From contig JAJFUG010000095.1 of the NCBI GenBank assembly GCA_021372515.1, positions 1-45,975 of the forward strand: DNA of 45,975 nt, given 5' to 3'. A program made the translations under genes and the position numbers. This document shows, piece after piece, positions 15,888 through 24,022 of this stretch. Source of the stretch: a bacterium. Lineage in GTDB: Bacteria; Gemmatimonadota; Glassbacteria; GWA2-58-10. Position 1 is the stretch's first letter; each line of letters opens with the position of its first letter. Below the pieces are notes generated by a model. The model did no database searches. It was given only the letters and a program-made list of their open reading frames with translations, and was not told the origin of the DNA.

Positions 15888-17543
15888 ATGATCGGCGGCT
15901 ATGACATTGCGATAATTTTCGTCTGGCTGGCCCTGATGTTGGCCCTGGGCAAATACCTGGCGCGCAGTGTGTCCAACACGGATGATTTCTACCTGGCCAA
16001 CCGCGCTATGCCGGTGACCCTGGTGATCTGCGCCCTGGGCGGCTGCAACCTGGGGATGTACAATTTCCTGGCCGAGGCGGGCAACGCCGCCCAGCAGGGC
16101 GTGAGCATCATCTGGCACGAGTGGACCGGCAACATGGCGTTCGCTTTCGCTGGGCTGTTCATCCTGCCGGCGTTCCGGCGGCTCAAGCTGACCACCGTGC
16201 CGGAGTTTATGGGCCTGCGCTACGGCCCCAAGGCCCACACGCTGACCGCTTTCATGTACTCGCTCAAGAGCGCCGCCAAGCTGAGCACGATGATGTACAT
16301 GGGCGCCTACGCCGCCTCCATCATCATCCCGCAGCTCAATTTCTATGTCTGGATCTGCATTTTCGCGCTGGTGGTGGGGGTCTACACCTACGAGGGCGGG
16401 ATGGTCAGCCTGATTTTCACCTCCGCCGCCCAGTTCATCATGATCCTGGTCGCCTCGCTGATCGGCTACTCCTTCATCGCGGCCAAGGTGGGCGGGCTGC
16501 CCGGGATAGTGGAGAAGCTGCCCGCGGAGATGATGAATTTCGTGCCGGCCCAGGGCAAGTTCGACTTCAAGTTCATCCTCGCCATCCTGTTCCTGGGGGT
16601 GAACGCCTGGACCTGCGACCAGAGCATGCTGCAGCGCTCGTTCGGCTCCAAGAACGTCAAGACCCTGGTGCGGGCCATGGTGCTGACCGGCATCGTGCTC
16701 ACGCCGATCAACCCGTTCCATTTCTTCTCCGGCCTGGCCGCGCGCATCCTGGTTCCCGAGGCGCCCTCGATGAGCGTGGACGCGATCATGATCCAGCTCT
16801 ACACCAGCCTCATCCCCACGGTATTCCTGGGCCTGTTCATCGCCGGGCTTCTCTCCGGGCAGCTCTCTGTGATCGGGGCCGAGCTGAACGCCGGAGCCAC
16901 GGTCCTGGCCCAGGACATCTGGCAGCGCTGGCGCCGGACCGCGCCCAGCCCGCAGCAGAAACTGCGTTTTTCGCGCCTGATGACCCTGCTGATGACCGGC
17001 CTGATGCTGCTCGGCTCGATCCTGGTGCTCAAGGTCGGTTCGGTGGTGGATGTGTTCCTCTCGATCATCGGCATTTTCGACACACCGATTTTCGTGGTCG
17101 CGATCCTCTACGGTCTCAAAGTAAGGCGGATCAACCAGGCCGGGGCCATCGCCGGGTATCTGGGCGGAGCGCTCTGTGGCGGCGTGGCGCGCTGGGCCTG
17201 CACGGCCTACAACCTGCCGGACTACCTGTGGTGGACCACTGTCTCGGCGTTCTTGGGCGCGGCGATAATCGCGCTGGTGGTGAGCCTGTTCTTCGCCCCG
17301 CCCGACCGCGCCAAGATCGACGCCCTGTACGAGCGGGAGCAGGAGGAGGACGCGGACTGGTACCATATCATCCCGCGCTCGCTGCTGGGCAAGTGCACCC
17401 TGGGCCTGATTATAATCGGTGCGGCGCTGTTCTTCGCCGGGATACTGATCGGCGGGATGGGCGGGGCGCACGCCTCGCTGCTGGCCGTGGGCGGGATGGT
17501 CGTCTATTTCGTGGGTTGCGGAACACGTCTTCTTTTCGAGTAA
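15888..17543 (+). CDS. Sodium:solute symporter (SSS family)
   Basis: 551 residues, almost entirely hydrophobic helices (about 13-14 spans) with no signal peptide. The beginning MIGGYDIAIIFVWLALMLALG and the motif SNTDDFYLANRAMP are the SSS hallmark of helix 1 and the following loop. AGLFILPAFRRLKLTTVPEF and the later GLLSGQLSVIGAELNAGATVLAQDI match the family's conserved core, the latter carrying the Ser-rich sodium-site helix. Length is normal for glucose/galactose-type (SglT-like) members. RBS GGAG is 5 bases upstream. Sandwiched between a membrane micropeptide and an alpha-galactosidase-like gene, it most likely imports the sugar released by the operon's hydrolases. Confidence 0.88.
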   Translation: MIGGYDIAIIFVWLALMLALGKYLARSVSNTDDFYLANRAMPVTLVICALGGCNLGMYNFLAEAGNAAQQGVSIIWHEWTGNMAFAFAGLFILPAFRRLKLTTVPEFMGLRYGPKAHTLTAFMYSLKSAAKLSTMMYMGAYAASIIIPQLNFYVWICIFALVVGVYTYEGGMVSLIFTSAAQFIMILVASLIGYSFIAAKVGGLPGIVEKLPAEMMNFVPAQGKFDFKFILAILFLGVNAWTCDQSMLQRSFGSKNVKTLVRAMVLTGIVLTPINPFHFFSGLAARILVPEAPSMSVDAIMIQLYTSLIPTVFLGLFIAGLLSGQLSVIGAELNAGATVLAQDIWQRWRRTAPSPQQKLRFSRLMTLLMTGLMLLGSILVLKVGSVVDVFLSIIGIFDTPIFVVAILYGLKVRRINQAGAIAGYLGGALCGGVARWACTAYNLPDYLWWTTVSAFLGAAIIALVVSLFFAPPDRAKIDALYEREQEEDADWYHIIPRSLLGKCTLGLIIIGAALFFAGILIGGMGGAHASLLAVGGMVVYFVGCGTRLLFE

Positions 17544-17568
17544 GTACGGGCAAGGAAAGGATCGGGAA

Positions 17569-19662
17569 ATGGATTTCAAGACGACACGCACGGAAAACGG
17601 CCTGCGCATAATGAGCGGCTCGCTGCGCCTGGACATAGACAACGCCCTGGCGCTGCGTCCGGCCCTGGCGGATGGAAACGGAGGCTGGCTCTGCCCGGTG
17701 ACCGCCGAGACCCCGCTCGCCCCGGCGTTCTACCTTCAGCTCGAGGGCCTGGCGGTGACCGCTTTCCGCTCCGACTGGGAGCGGACAGAAGTCTGCCAGG
17801 TGGGCTCCAGCCTGGGGCCGGGCAAACGGGTCGTGCTGCACGGCGCGGCCGATCAGTACGGCCACCCGCTGTACCCGGGCCTGAAAATCGGCGTGAAACT
17901 GGAGCTGGAGTTCTACGATCGATACCCCTCGGCCTTTGTGGGCGCGGCCGAGTTCACCAACCTGGGCCGCCGCACCTACCGTGTCGACCGTCTGGCCGGC
18001 AGCCACTACCGCCTGGACCGCCGCCTGCTGGAGCCCGAGGCCGCGCCCTGGGCTTTCGCCTCCTACCACGGGGCGGCCTGGCGCTGGGGCACGGACTACG
18101 AGGTGGTCTGGCTGGACAGCCGTTTCAGCCGTCAGAATTTCATGGGCCTGGGCGAGTTGACCGGCTCGGGCGGCGAGGGCGGCGGCACCCCGCTGGTCGA
18201 CCTCTGGTCGCCGAAAGTCGGCCTGGCCGTAGCCAGCGCCGAGCCGCGTCCGGAGTGGATCAGCCTGCCGGTGAGCGCCGGGCGTGACGGCCTGGTGGAG
18301 CTGTGCGTGGAGGAGGCGCCCGAGGCGCGCCTGGGCCAGAAAACAACCCTCGGCCCCGGCGAGAGCCTGCGCACGATCCGCTCGCTCACCGTGCTGCACA
18401 AGCTGGATTTCCACGACGCCCTGCGCACCTACGCCGACATCCTGCGCTCGCAGGGCGTGGCGATACCGCTCAACTCTCCCGCGGCCTGCCACGAGCCGTA
18501 CTGGAAAAGCTGGGGTTTCGGCCTGGATTTCACCCAGGAGCAGATTTTCGGCGCCCTGCCGGAGCTTAAGGAATTCGGCATCCGCACCGCGCTGCTGGAT
18601 GACGGCTGGTTCGTGCATTACGGCGACTGGGAGCCGCACCCAGCGCCGGGCAAGTTCCCGGGCGGCGAGAAAGACCTCCAGGAGTTCACCCGGCGCATGC
18701 AGGCCGAGGGGTTCAAGATCGGCCTCTGGTGGTATCCGCAGGGGGTCAGCCCCGACAGCCGCCTGGCCGCCGAGCACCCGGACTGGCTCGTGCGTCGGGA
18801 GGACGGCTCTTTCCCCACCTGCCAGCGCGGCCTCTACTACCTGTGCGCCGACTGCCCCGAGGCGGTGGAATACGTGCGCGGCCTGACCACAAAGATCATG
18901 GGCGACTGGGGCTTCGACTCGCTCTACCTCGACACCACCGGCCTGAGCGCCGCGCCGCCCTGTTTCAACCCGGCCCACGCCCACAGCTCGCCCCTGGACA
19001 GCTACCGCAACCAGTACAAGCTGTTCCGCGCGATCTACGAGACCGCCCGGGAGCTGAAAAACGGCTGCATGATCGAGATGTGCATCTGCGGCATCCCGCA
19101 CGACCCGTTCAAGATGCCCTACTACAACCTGGCCAACGCCTCCGACCCGGTGAACCTGAACCAGGTCCGCCGCCGGATCAAGGTGGAGAAAGCTTTTCGC
19201 GGTCCCGCGTTCGCCGTGGGCGACTGCTACCAGATCCCGATCCACGAGTGGGAGGGCTGGTCGTGCCCGGAGTCGTTCGAAAGCGCGTTGGGCGCCGGGG
19301 CGCAGGCCACCACGCTGTACTCGAAGCTCAGCCCCGAGCAGATGGAAAAATGGAAACACTGGTTCGGCCTGTACCGTGAGCTGGGCCTGTCCAGCGGCGA
19401 GTACCTGAACCTCTACGACCTGGCCTGGGACAAGCCCGAAGCGCACGTGGTGAAAAAGGGCGATCGCCTTTATTATGGATTTTTCGCCGAACGCTGGAGC
19501 CGGGCCACGCCGCTTGAGTTGCGCGGCCTGGAGCCGGGCCGGGTCTACCGAGCGCGGGATTACGCCGCCGGGCGCGACCTGGGCACTGTGAGCGCGGAAA
19601 AATCCGTTCTGGCCGTGGCTTTCCGGGAGAGCCTGCTGGTGGAGTTGACCCCGGAGCCGTAA
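17569..19662 (+). CDS. GH36-like alpha-galactosidase
   Basis: 697 residues, no signal peptide, so cytoplasmic. Residues 1-280 form the N-terminal beta-sandwich. The barrel follows with YWKSWGFG, ALLDDGWF (341-348, the family DDGW motif), GLWWYPQGVSPDS and the nucleophile strand DSLYLDTTG, where Asp455 is the expected nucleophile. Asp526 in LANASDPVNLNQ is the likely acid/base, matching the S-D motif of clan GH-D. A small C-terminal beta domain ends the protein. Length agrees with GH36. RBS AAAGGA is 7 bases upstream. It would hydrolyse alpha-galactosides (or alpha-N-acetylgalactosaminides) imported by the symporter just upstream. Confidence 0.8.
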   Translation: MDFKTTRTENGLRIMSGSLRLDIDNALALRPALADGNGGWLCPVTAETPLAPAFYLQLEGLAVTAFRSDWERTEVCQVGSSLGPGKRVVLHGAADQYGHPLYPGLKIGVKLELEFYDRYPSAFVGAAEFTNLGRRTYRVDRLAGSHYRLDRRLLEPEAAPWAFASYHGAAWRWGTDYEVVWLDSRFSRQNFMGLGELTGSGGEGGGTPLVDLWSPKVGLAVASAEPRPEWISLPVSAGRDGLVELCVEEAPEARLGQKTTLGPGESLRTIRSLTVLHKLDFHDALRTYADILRSQGVAIPLNSPAACHEPYWKSWGFGLDFTQEQIFGALPELKEFGIRTALLDDGWFVHYGDWEPHPAPGKFPGGEKDLQEFTRRMQAEGFKIGLWWYPQGVSPDSRLAAEHPDWLVRREDGSFPTCQRGLYYLCADCPEAVEYVRGLTTKIMGDWGFDSLYLDTTGLSAAPPCFNPAHAHSSPLDSYRNQYKLFRAIYETARELKNGCMIEMCICGIPHDPFKMPYYNLANASDPVNLNQVRRRIKVEKAFRGPAFAVGDCYQIPIHEWEGWSCPESFESALGAGAQATTLYSKLSPEQMEKWKHWFGLYRELGLSSGEYLNLYDLAWDKPEAHVVKKGDRLYYGFFAERWSRATPLELRGLEPGRVYRARDYAAGRDLGTVSAEKSVLAVAFRESLLVELTPEP

Positions 19663-19685
19663 GCCGCCCGCACGTTAACCATCTG

Positions 19686-19702
19686 GCCGGACCCACTCCG
19701 GC
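19686..19702 (+). repeat. Hairpin immediately upstream of an RBS
   Basis: GCCGGA, 5-base loop, TCCGGC. The purine-rich RBS (GGGAGAGAG) of the lipoprotein at 19715 starts right after the 3' arm. The hairpin could modulate its translation. Confidence 0.3.
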
Positions 19703-19714
19703 GGGAGAGAGAAA

Positions 19715-22339
19715 ATGCCCTGGCGTATCCTGTGTGTGATCGCCATCCTGACAGTCGCATGTGGCCGGAGTGCGCCGCCCGCGGAAAAGACCCCGCCGGC
19801 ATCAGCTGCGGGAGACATTTACGACGGCCGGGTGTTCGGTATCTACAAGCCGCTGGAAGCGGTGGAGAAAGACGGCCGGATAACGGTGAGCGGCGAGACT
19901 TTCGCCTGGACGTTCGACTGCGCCAGCGGCCAGGTGATCTCGGCCCGCGCCCTGGGGGATGAGTTCCTGGCCGCGGGGGCGAGTTTCCCCAATCCGTACG
20001 TGGGGCTGTTCCCGGCCAGCGACCCCGGGGCCAGTGTGGACGGCACGGCGGAGAGCCGCCCGCGCTACGGTTTCGAGAAAGCCGTGGCGATCCGGCCGAC
20101 TCTGTTCTCCGGCGGCCTGACCAGCGCTGTCCGCCTGGAGAGCATCGCCAGCGACAGCGTGACCACCCGCCTGGTCTCATCCGCGCCGGAGAATGTAGAG
20201 ATCACCTCCAACGGCCGCTATCTGGACGAGGCCGGCCAGCCCACCGGGCTGCGCTGGGAGGTGGGCTACCGGATCGACGTGGACGGATTCATGAAAGTGA
20301 CCGTGCGCCTGAGCACGGAACGCAAGCTGATGTTACGCTGGCACTGCTACAACCACACCATGTTCGACCGCCGCAGCGTCCGTTTCATGGCGCGGGACGA
20401 GGACCCGGGCGCTCCGCCGTTCAACATCCGCCAGGCCCCGACCGTATCGCTGGAGGGCCTCGCCGAGGGTGCTCCCGTGCTGGAGTCGCACTTCAACACG
20501 CTGTTCCACCTGGGCAACCCACTCACCGGCATCGAGTTCACCAAGGAGGAGTTCTCCGAGCGCCTGAGCGGCTACCGTGATTCCGCAGTGCGTCTGCCGG
20601 ACGGCAAGGTGGCGGACACCGGGTCGGTGGAGACAACGGACGGCAAGGTGCTGGAGGGCTGGGACTCGCGCGGCCGCCAGGACATTTTCACCCAGATCTA
20701 CAACCGCCCGGCCGGACTGGAGCTGGAGGAGTTCGATGTCCGCAACACCACGGTCCCGCTTAACCCCGGCGAGACCCGTGAGCGCTCGTTCTACGTGCAG
20801 CTCACCCCGCCCAAGCTGCCCCGCGCGGAGCTGGCCGGGGCGCGCATTGTCTGGCCGGGGCCGCACCAGATACGCATGGCGGGCTGGAAAGGCGACAGCG
20901 CCGCCTGGGAGCCGCCCTCGGATGAGCAGGTGCGCCAATGGGCGCAGATTGGTGTGAACCTGATCGTGGGCGGGGCGAACTATTTCTCGGGCGACTACGC
21001 CCGGCCCGACCAGCCCGAGAAAATCCGTCATTTCCTGGAGACCGCCCACGGCCTGGGTCTGCGGGTGATCCCCTATGTGACCACCTCGGACTGGGATTTT
21101 TCGGCCCCCGGCTACCAGGAGCACGCCGCCGACTGGATGAGTTCCAAGGACATCGAGTTCATCACCGAGACCAGCCTGATGTGTTTCGGGGCCGAGGGCT
21201 GGCGCAAGCACGTGGAGGGCCAGTGCGACACCCTGCTGATGAATTTCCCGTTCGACGGCCTGTATGTCGACAACTGGTTCATCACCCGTCACTGCACCAA
21301 CGCCCGCCACGGCTGCGGCGGCTACCTGGGGCGCTACGTGACCGACGGGTACCATGATTTCGCCCGCCGTCTGCGCCGCGTGGTCGCCCGTCACACCGGC
21401 GGCAAGGGGATCATGCTGTTCAACACGGACAATGTCTCCTGTTCCACCAGCCTGGCCTGGTTCGACCTGCGGCTTTCGGGCGAGAACAACAACCCGCTGC
21501 GCCTGGCCGGCGAGACCGTGCTCAGCACCTGGAACGGCAAGCGCCAGGGGGTGCAGTCCGTGGCGATGTGGCGCGAGGGTCAGGACCCGCTGGACATGCT
21601 CAATTTCTGCGCCCGCTACGGTTTCTCGTTCCGACTGATAGGCGGCCGCCGGGAGAGTGACATGCTGGAGCGCTGGAGCGCGGCAGCCTCACCCGACACG
21701 CCGCTGGGCTTCAACCGCCTGTACTGGGACATCGAACGTTTCTTCGGAGTCGGCGCGGCGCAGTGTTTCAGCGCGTTCGACAGCCGGGACGTGCTGAACG
21801 TCTCCGGCGAGGGCTCCACTGTGACCGCCTATGCGCGTGACGGCCGGGTGCTGCTCTGCCTGGGCTGTCTGCCCGGCGGCGCAGCGGTCGCATCCCGCGC
21901 CCCGCGCGGCGAGACCCTGAGCCTCAGGCAACCCGAGACCCTCGGCCTCGATCCGGCCGCGCGCTACCGTCTGGTGGACCTGGTTGCCGCGGCCTACCTG
22001 GAGAAAGGCCGCACGTTCAGCCTGACCGACCTGGCCGCCCTGAAACTGGCTCTCACCCCCGGCCGGACCAGTTTCCTACTGCTGGAGCCGGCCAGTGAGG
22101 GGCCGCGCCTGGTGTTTTTCCGCGGGGCGGACGGGGCAGCGGTCGAGGCTGCGGGTGACACCCTGAAAGTGACCCTGGAGGCGCCCGAGGGCGCGCCGCT
22201 CGGCCTGTACCTGGACCCGGACGGCGGGACTTACCAGTCCCTCACCCCGGAGGTGCAGCCCACCGCGGGTGCTTCTCTGGCCGCGTTCAGCGGGTCTGTG
22301 CCCGCCGGTCGGCAGGTGCTTTTATTGCTTAAGCGCTGA
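19715..22339 (+). CDS. Large lipoprotein, putative TIM-barrel glycosidase
   Basis: 874 residues. The N-terminus MPWRILCVIAILTVACGRS is a lipoprotein signal (TVAC). Residues ~30-380 are beta-rich, resembling the galactose-mutarotase-like sandwich that precedes many glycosidase barrels. Residues ~380-700 read as a TIM barrel: GARIVWPGPHQIRMAGW, GLRVIPYVTTSDWDF, FPFDGLYVDNWF (Asp in a strand-4 position like the nucleophile of clan GH-D), GIMLFNTDNV. The last ~150 residues are a beta domain. I cannot assign a family with confidence (DUF6259-like is possible). The preceding gene also encodes a barrel glycosidase, so the two may act in series, this one outside the cytoplasm. Confidence 0.6.
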   Translation: MPWRILCVIAILTVACGRSAPPAEKTPPASAAGDIYDGRVFGIYKPLEAVEKDGRITVSGETFAWTFDCASGQVISARALGDEFLAAGASFPNPYVGLFPASDPGASVDGTAESRPRYGFEKAVAIRPTLFSGGLTSAVRLESIASDSVTTRLVSSAPENVEITSNGRYLDEAGQPTGLRWEVGYRIDVDGFMKVTVRLSTERKLMLRWHCYNHTMFDRRSVRFMARDEDPGAPPFNIRQAPTVSLEGLAEGAPVLESHFNTLFHLGNPLTGIEFTKEEFSERLSGYRDSAVRLPDGKVADTGSVETTDGKVLEGWDSRGRQDIFTQIYNRPAGLELEEFDVRNTTVPLNPGETRERSFYVQLTPPKLPRAELAGARIVWPGPHQIRMAGWKGDSAAWEPPSDEQVRQWAQIGVNLIVGGANYFSGDYARPDQPEKIRHFLETAHGLGLRVIPYVTTSDWDFSAPGYQEHAADWMSSKDIEFITETSLMCFGAEGWRKHVEGQCDTLLMNFPFDGLYVDNWFITRHCTNARHGCGGYLGRYVTDGYHDFARRLRRVVARHTGGKGIMLFNTDNVSCSTSLAWFDLRLSGENNNPLRLAGETVLSTWNGKRQGVQSVAMWREGQDPLDMLNFCARYGFSFRLIGGRRESDMLERWSAAASPDTPLGFNRLYWDIERFFGVGAAQCFSAFDSRDVLNVSGEGSTVTAYARDGRVLLCLGCLPGGAAVASRAPRGETLSLRQPETLGLDPAARYRLVDLVAAAYLEKGRTFSLTDLAALKLALTPGRTSFLLLEPASEGPRLVFFRGADGAAVEAAGDTLKVTLEAPEGAPLGLYLDPDGGTYQSLTPEVQPTAGASLAAFSGSVPAGRQVLLLLKR

Positions 22340-22346
22340 ATAATGT

Positions 22347-22374
22347 TTGACAACGGACGTCTTTTGATTAAAGT
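22347..22374 (+). promoter_or_regulatory. Candidate sigma-70-type promoter before the Gfo/Idh/MocA gene
   Basis: A perfect -35 TTGACA (22347-22352), a 16-base spacer and TAAAGT as a 4-of-6 -10 box lie in an AT-rich 84-base gap just after the lipoprotein stop. This gap is the largest in the operon and could give the last gene its own transcript. The match is by eye only. Confidence 0.35.
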
Positions 22375-22423
22375 ATGGTTTTCCACGATGAACTAATTTT
22401 TTTGTAAGCAAGGATGGAGGAAG

Positions 22424-23698
22424 ATGATGGAAGATAAACAGAAAGAGACAGGCCTCAGCCGCCGGGATTTCATCCTCAAAGGCGCCGGGGCCGCCGCGGT
22501 GGCGGTGGCCGGGCTGAGCGCGCTGGGCGCTCCGGCGATCGTGCGCGGCCAGAACCTGAACAGCAATCTCAACGTGGGCGTGATCGGCACGGGCAGCCGT
22601 GGCTGCTACCTTCTGCGTATCCTGGCCGCCCAGCCGCAGGTGATCATCTCGGATGTCTGCGACATCTACCCGCCGAACCTGGAAGAGGGCAAGAAAGACT
22701 CGGGCAACCCCAAGGTCCGCGCCTGGGAGGACTGGCAGAAGATCATCGAGCAGAAGGACGTGGACGCCGTGGTGGTGGCTCCGCCGCTGTTCCTGCACGT
22801 GCCGTGCAGCGTGGCCGCCCTTGAGGCGGGCAAGCACGTGTTCAGCGAAAAGAGCATGGGCCTGACGGTCAAGCAGCTCAACGAGGTGGGCGCCGCGGTC
22901 AAGGCCCACCCGGACAAGGTCTACCTGGTGGGCTACCAGAGCCGGATGATGGACTCGTTCAACGACGCCAAGAAACTGGTCCAAGGCGGCTCGCTGGGCA
23001 AGTTAGTCCAGTTCTACGTCCACTACGACAACAACCGCACCTGGCGCAAGGACGATGTCGATCCGAAATGGGAGCGCGTGCTCAACTGGCGCCTGTACAA
23101 GGAATACTGCGGCGGCATCCTGACCGAGCTGCTGACCCACGAGATCGACATGGTCCTGGATATCCTGGGCACCATGCCAGTATCCGGCTCCTGCACCGGC
23201 AAGATCCAGGTCTACCAGGACGGGCGCGAGCACTGGGACAGCCTGATGGGCCACTGGGAGATGGAGGACGGGGTGATCGGCGTGGCGAGCGGCGGGCTGG
23301 CCAATGCCCGCTGGGGGAGCTCCTGGGCCATCCACGGCACTTTCGGCACCCTGGAGTTCACCGGCAGCGCCTACCGTATTTTCTGGGAGAAAGAGACCCG
23401 CCACCTCCAGCAGCTCGGGCTCAAGCACAAGTTCAGCCAGATCAAGCTGGGCCAGTCGCTCAACGTGAGCGACGCCCCGATGACCGAGCCGGACAAGGTG
23501 GTCGACTACCGCGACAACACCGAGGACGGCAGCACGCGGGCGGTGCAGAATTTCTTCGAGTGTATCCGCAACGGCGGCCAGCCGGTGATGAACTACGACA
23601 CCTGCCGCCGTCCCTCCATCGCCGCGCTGATGCTGTACGAAAGCTCGTTCGACGGCGGGCGCAAGGTCACCCGCGAGGAGATCGAAGCCCAGGGCTGA
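22424..23698 (+). CDS. Tat-exported Gfo/Idh/MocA-family oxidoreductase
   Basis: 424 residues. LSRRDFILKG is a canonical Tat motif, followed by an Ala/Gly hydrophobic stretch. ATG 22427 may be the real start, because GGAGG ends 6 bases before it and only 3 before 22424. The Rossmann motif VGVIGTGSRG (residues 51-60) binds NAD(P), and AGKHVFSEKSMGLTVKQ is the family's EKP-type segment with Ser in place of Pro. ELLTHEIDMVLD holds the usual catalytic His region. Residues ~200-400 form the C-terminal beta-sheet domain. Tat export fits folding with cofactor before transport. It probably oxidises, reduces or (as in GH109-like relatives) cleaves a sugar derivative in the periplasm. Last gene before the terminator. 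Confidence 0.85.
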   Translation: MMEDKQKETGLSRRDFILKGAGAAAVAVAGLSALGAPAIVRGQNLNSNLNVGVIGTGSRGCYLLRILAAQPQVIISDVCDIYPPNLEEGKKDSGNPKVRAWEDWQKIIEQKDVDAVVVAPPLFLHVPCSVAALEAGKHVFSEKSMGLTVKQLNEVGAAVKAHPDKVYLVGYQSRMMDSFNDAKKLVQGGSLGKLVQFYVHYDNNRTWRKDDVDPKWERVLNWRLYKEYCGGILTELLTHEIDMVLDILGTMPVSGSCTGKIQVYQDGREHWDSLMGHWEMEDGVIGVASGGLANARWGSSWAIHGTFGTLEFTGSAYRIFWEKETRHLQQLGLKHKFSQIKLGQSLNVSDAPMTEPDKVVDYRDNTEDGSTRAVQNFFECIRNGGQPVMNYDTCRRPSIAALMLYESSFDGGRKVTREEIEAQG

Positions 23699-23725
23699 GG
23701 GCAGGGCAGCCGCAAAGGAACCGTC

Positions 23726-23757
23726 AAGGGGCGCGCATCCCGCGCCCCTTTTCTTTT
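23726..23757 (+). terminator. Rho-independent terminator closing the 23.7-kb gene run
   Basis: GGGGCGCG, 5-base loop CATCC, CGCGCCCC, then TTTTCTTTT, 27 bases after the oxidoreductase stop. Two As before the stem can pair with the first Ts. This is the first classical terminator in the window. Confidence 0.9.
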
Positions 23758-24022
23758 GCCGGGAGCCCGGACAGCCTTATTTTCCTGAAACCTTAGCCTG
23801 CCCTGCGTGGTCATAAGATTGTAACTCTCCCTTTTGCGGACTGCTTCGGGTTTTAGCTTGTATATTGTCCCGCCGGGTATTAGTTTTTCGGCGTGAAATA
23901 ATGTTCTTCACGGTTTTTCGGGCTTGCCGCACTTGACTGACGGTCGGAGAGCCTCTAAATTGCCTTTTCGCAAGGTTTTGAACGTGGTCTGCAAGGCGAC
24001 TTCAACTACCCGCGGTTGAGCG
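23758..24022 (+). other. Leader region of the histidine kinase gene
   Basis: This AT-richer stretch has no gene that I can support. It holds TATATT (23861-23866), a possible -10 element without a convincing -35. An inverted repeat CGCCG / CGGCG follows (23871-23893). Next comes a 6-bp hairpin CGTGAA / TTCACG (23892-23912) followed after one base by five Ts (23914-23918), which looks like a weak terminator or attenuator. The kinase ATG at 24023 has no visible RBS. Confidence 0.4.

Noticed and set aside
15867-17642. 591-codon frame antisense to the SSS symporter
   Set aside because: Highly charged, low-complexity translation; the opposite strand encodes a clear membrane transporter with an RBS.
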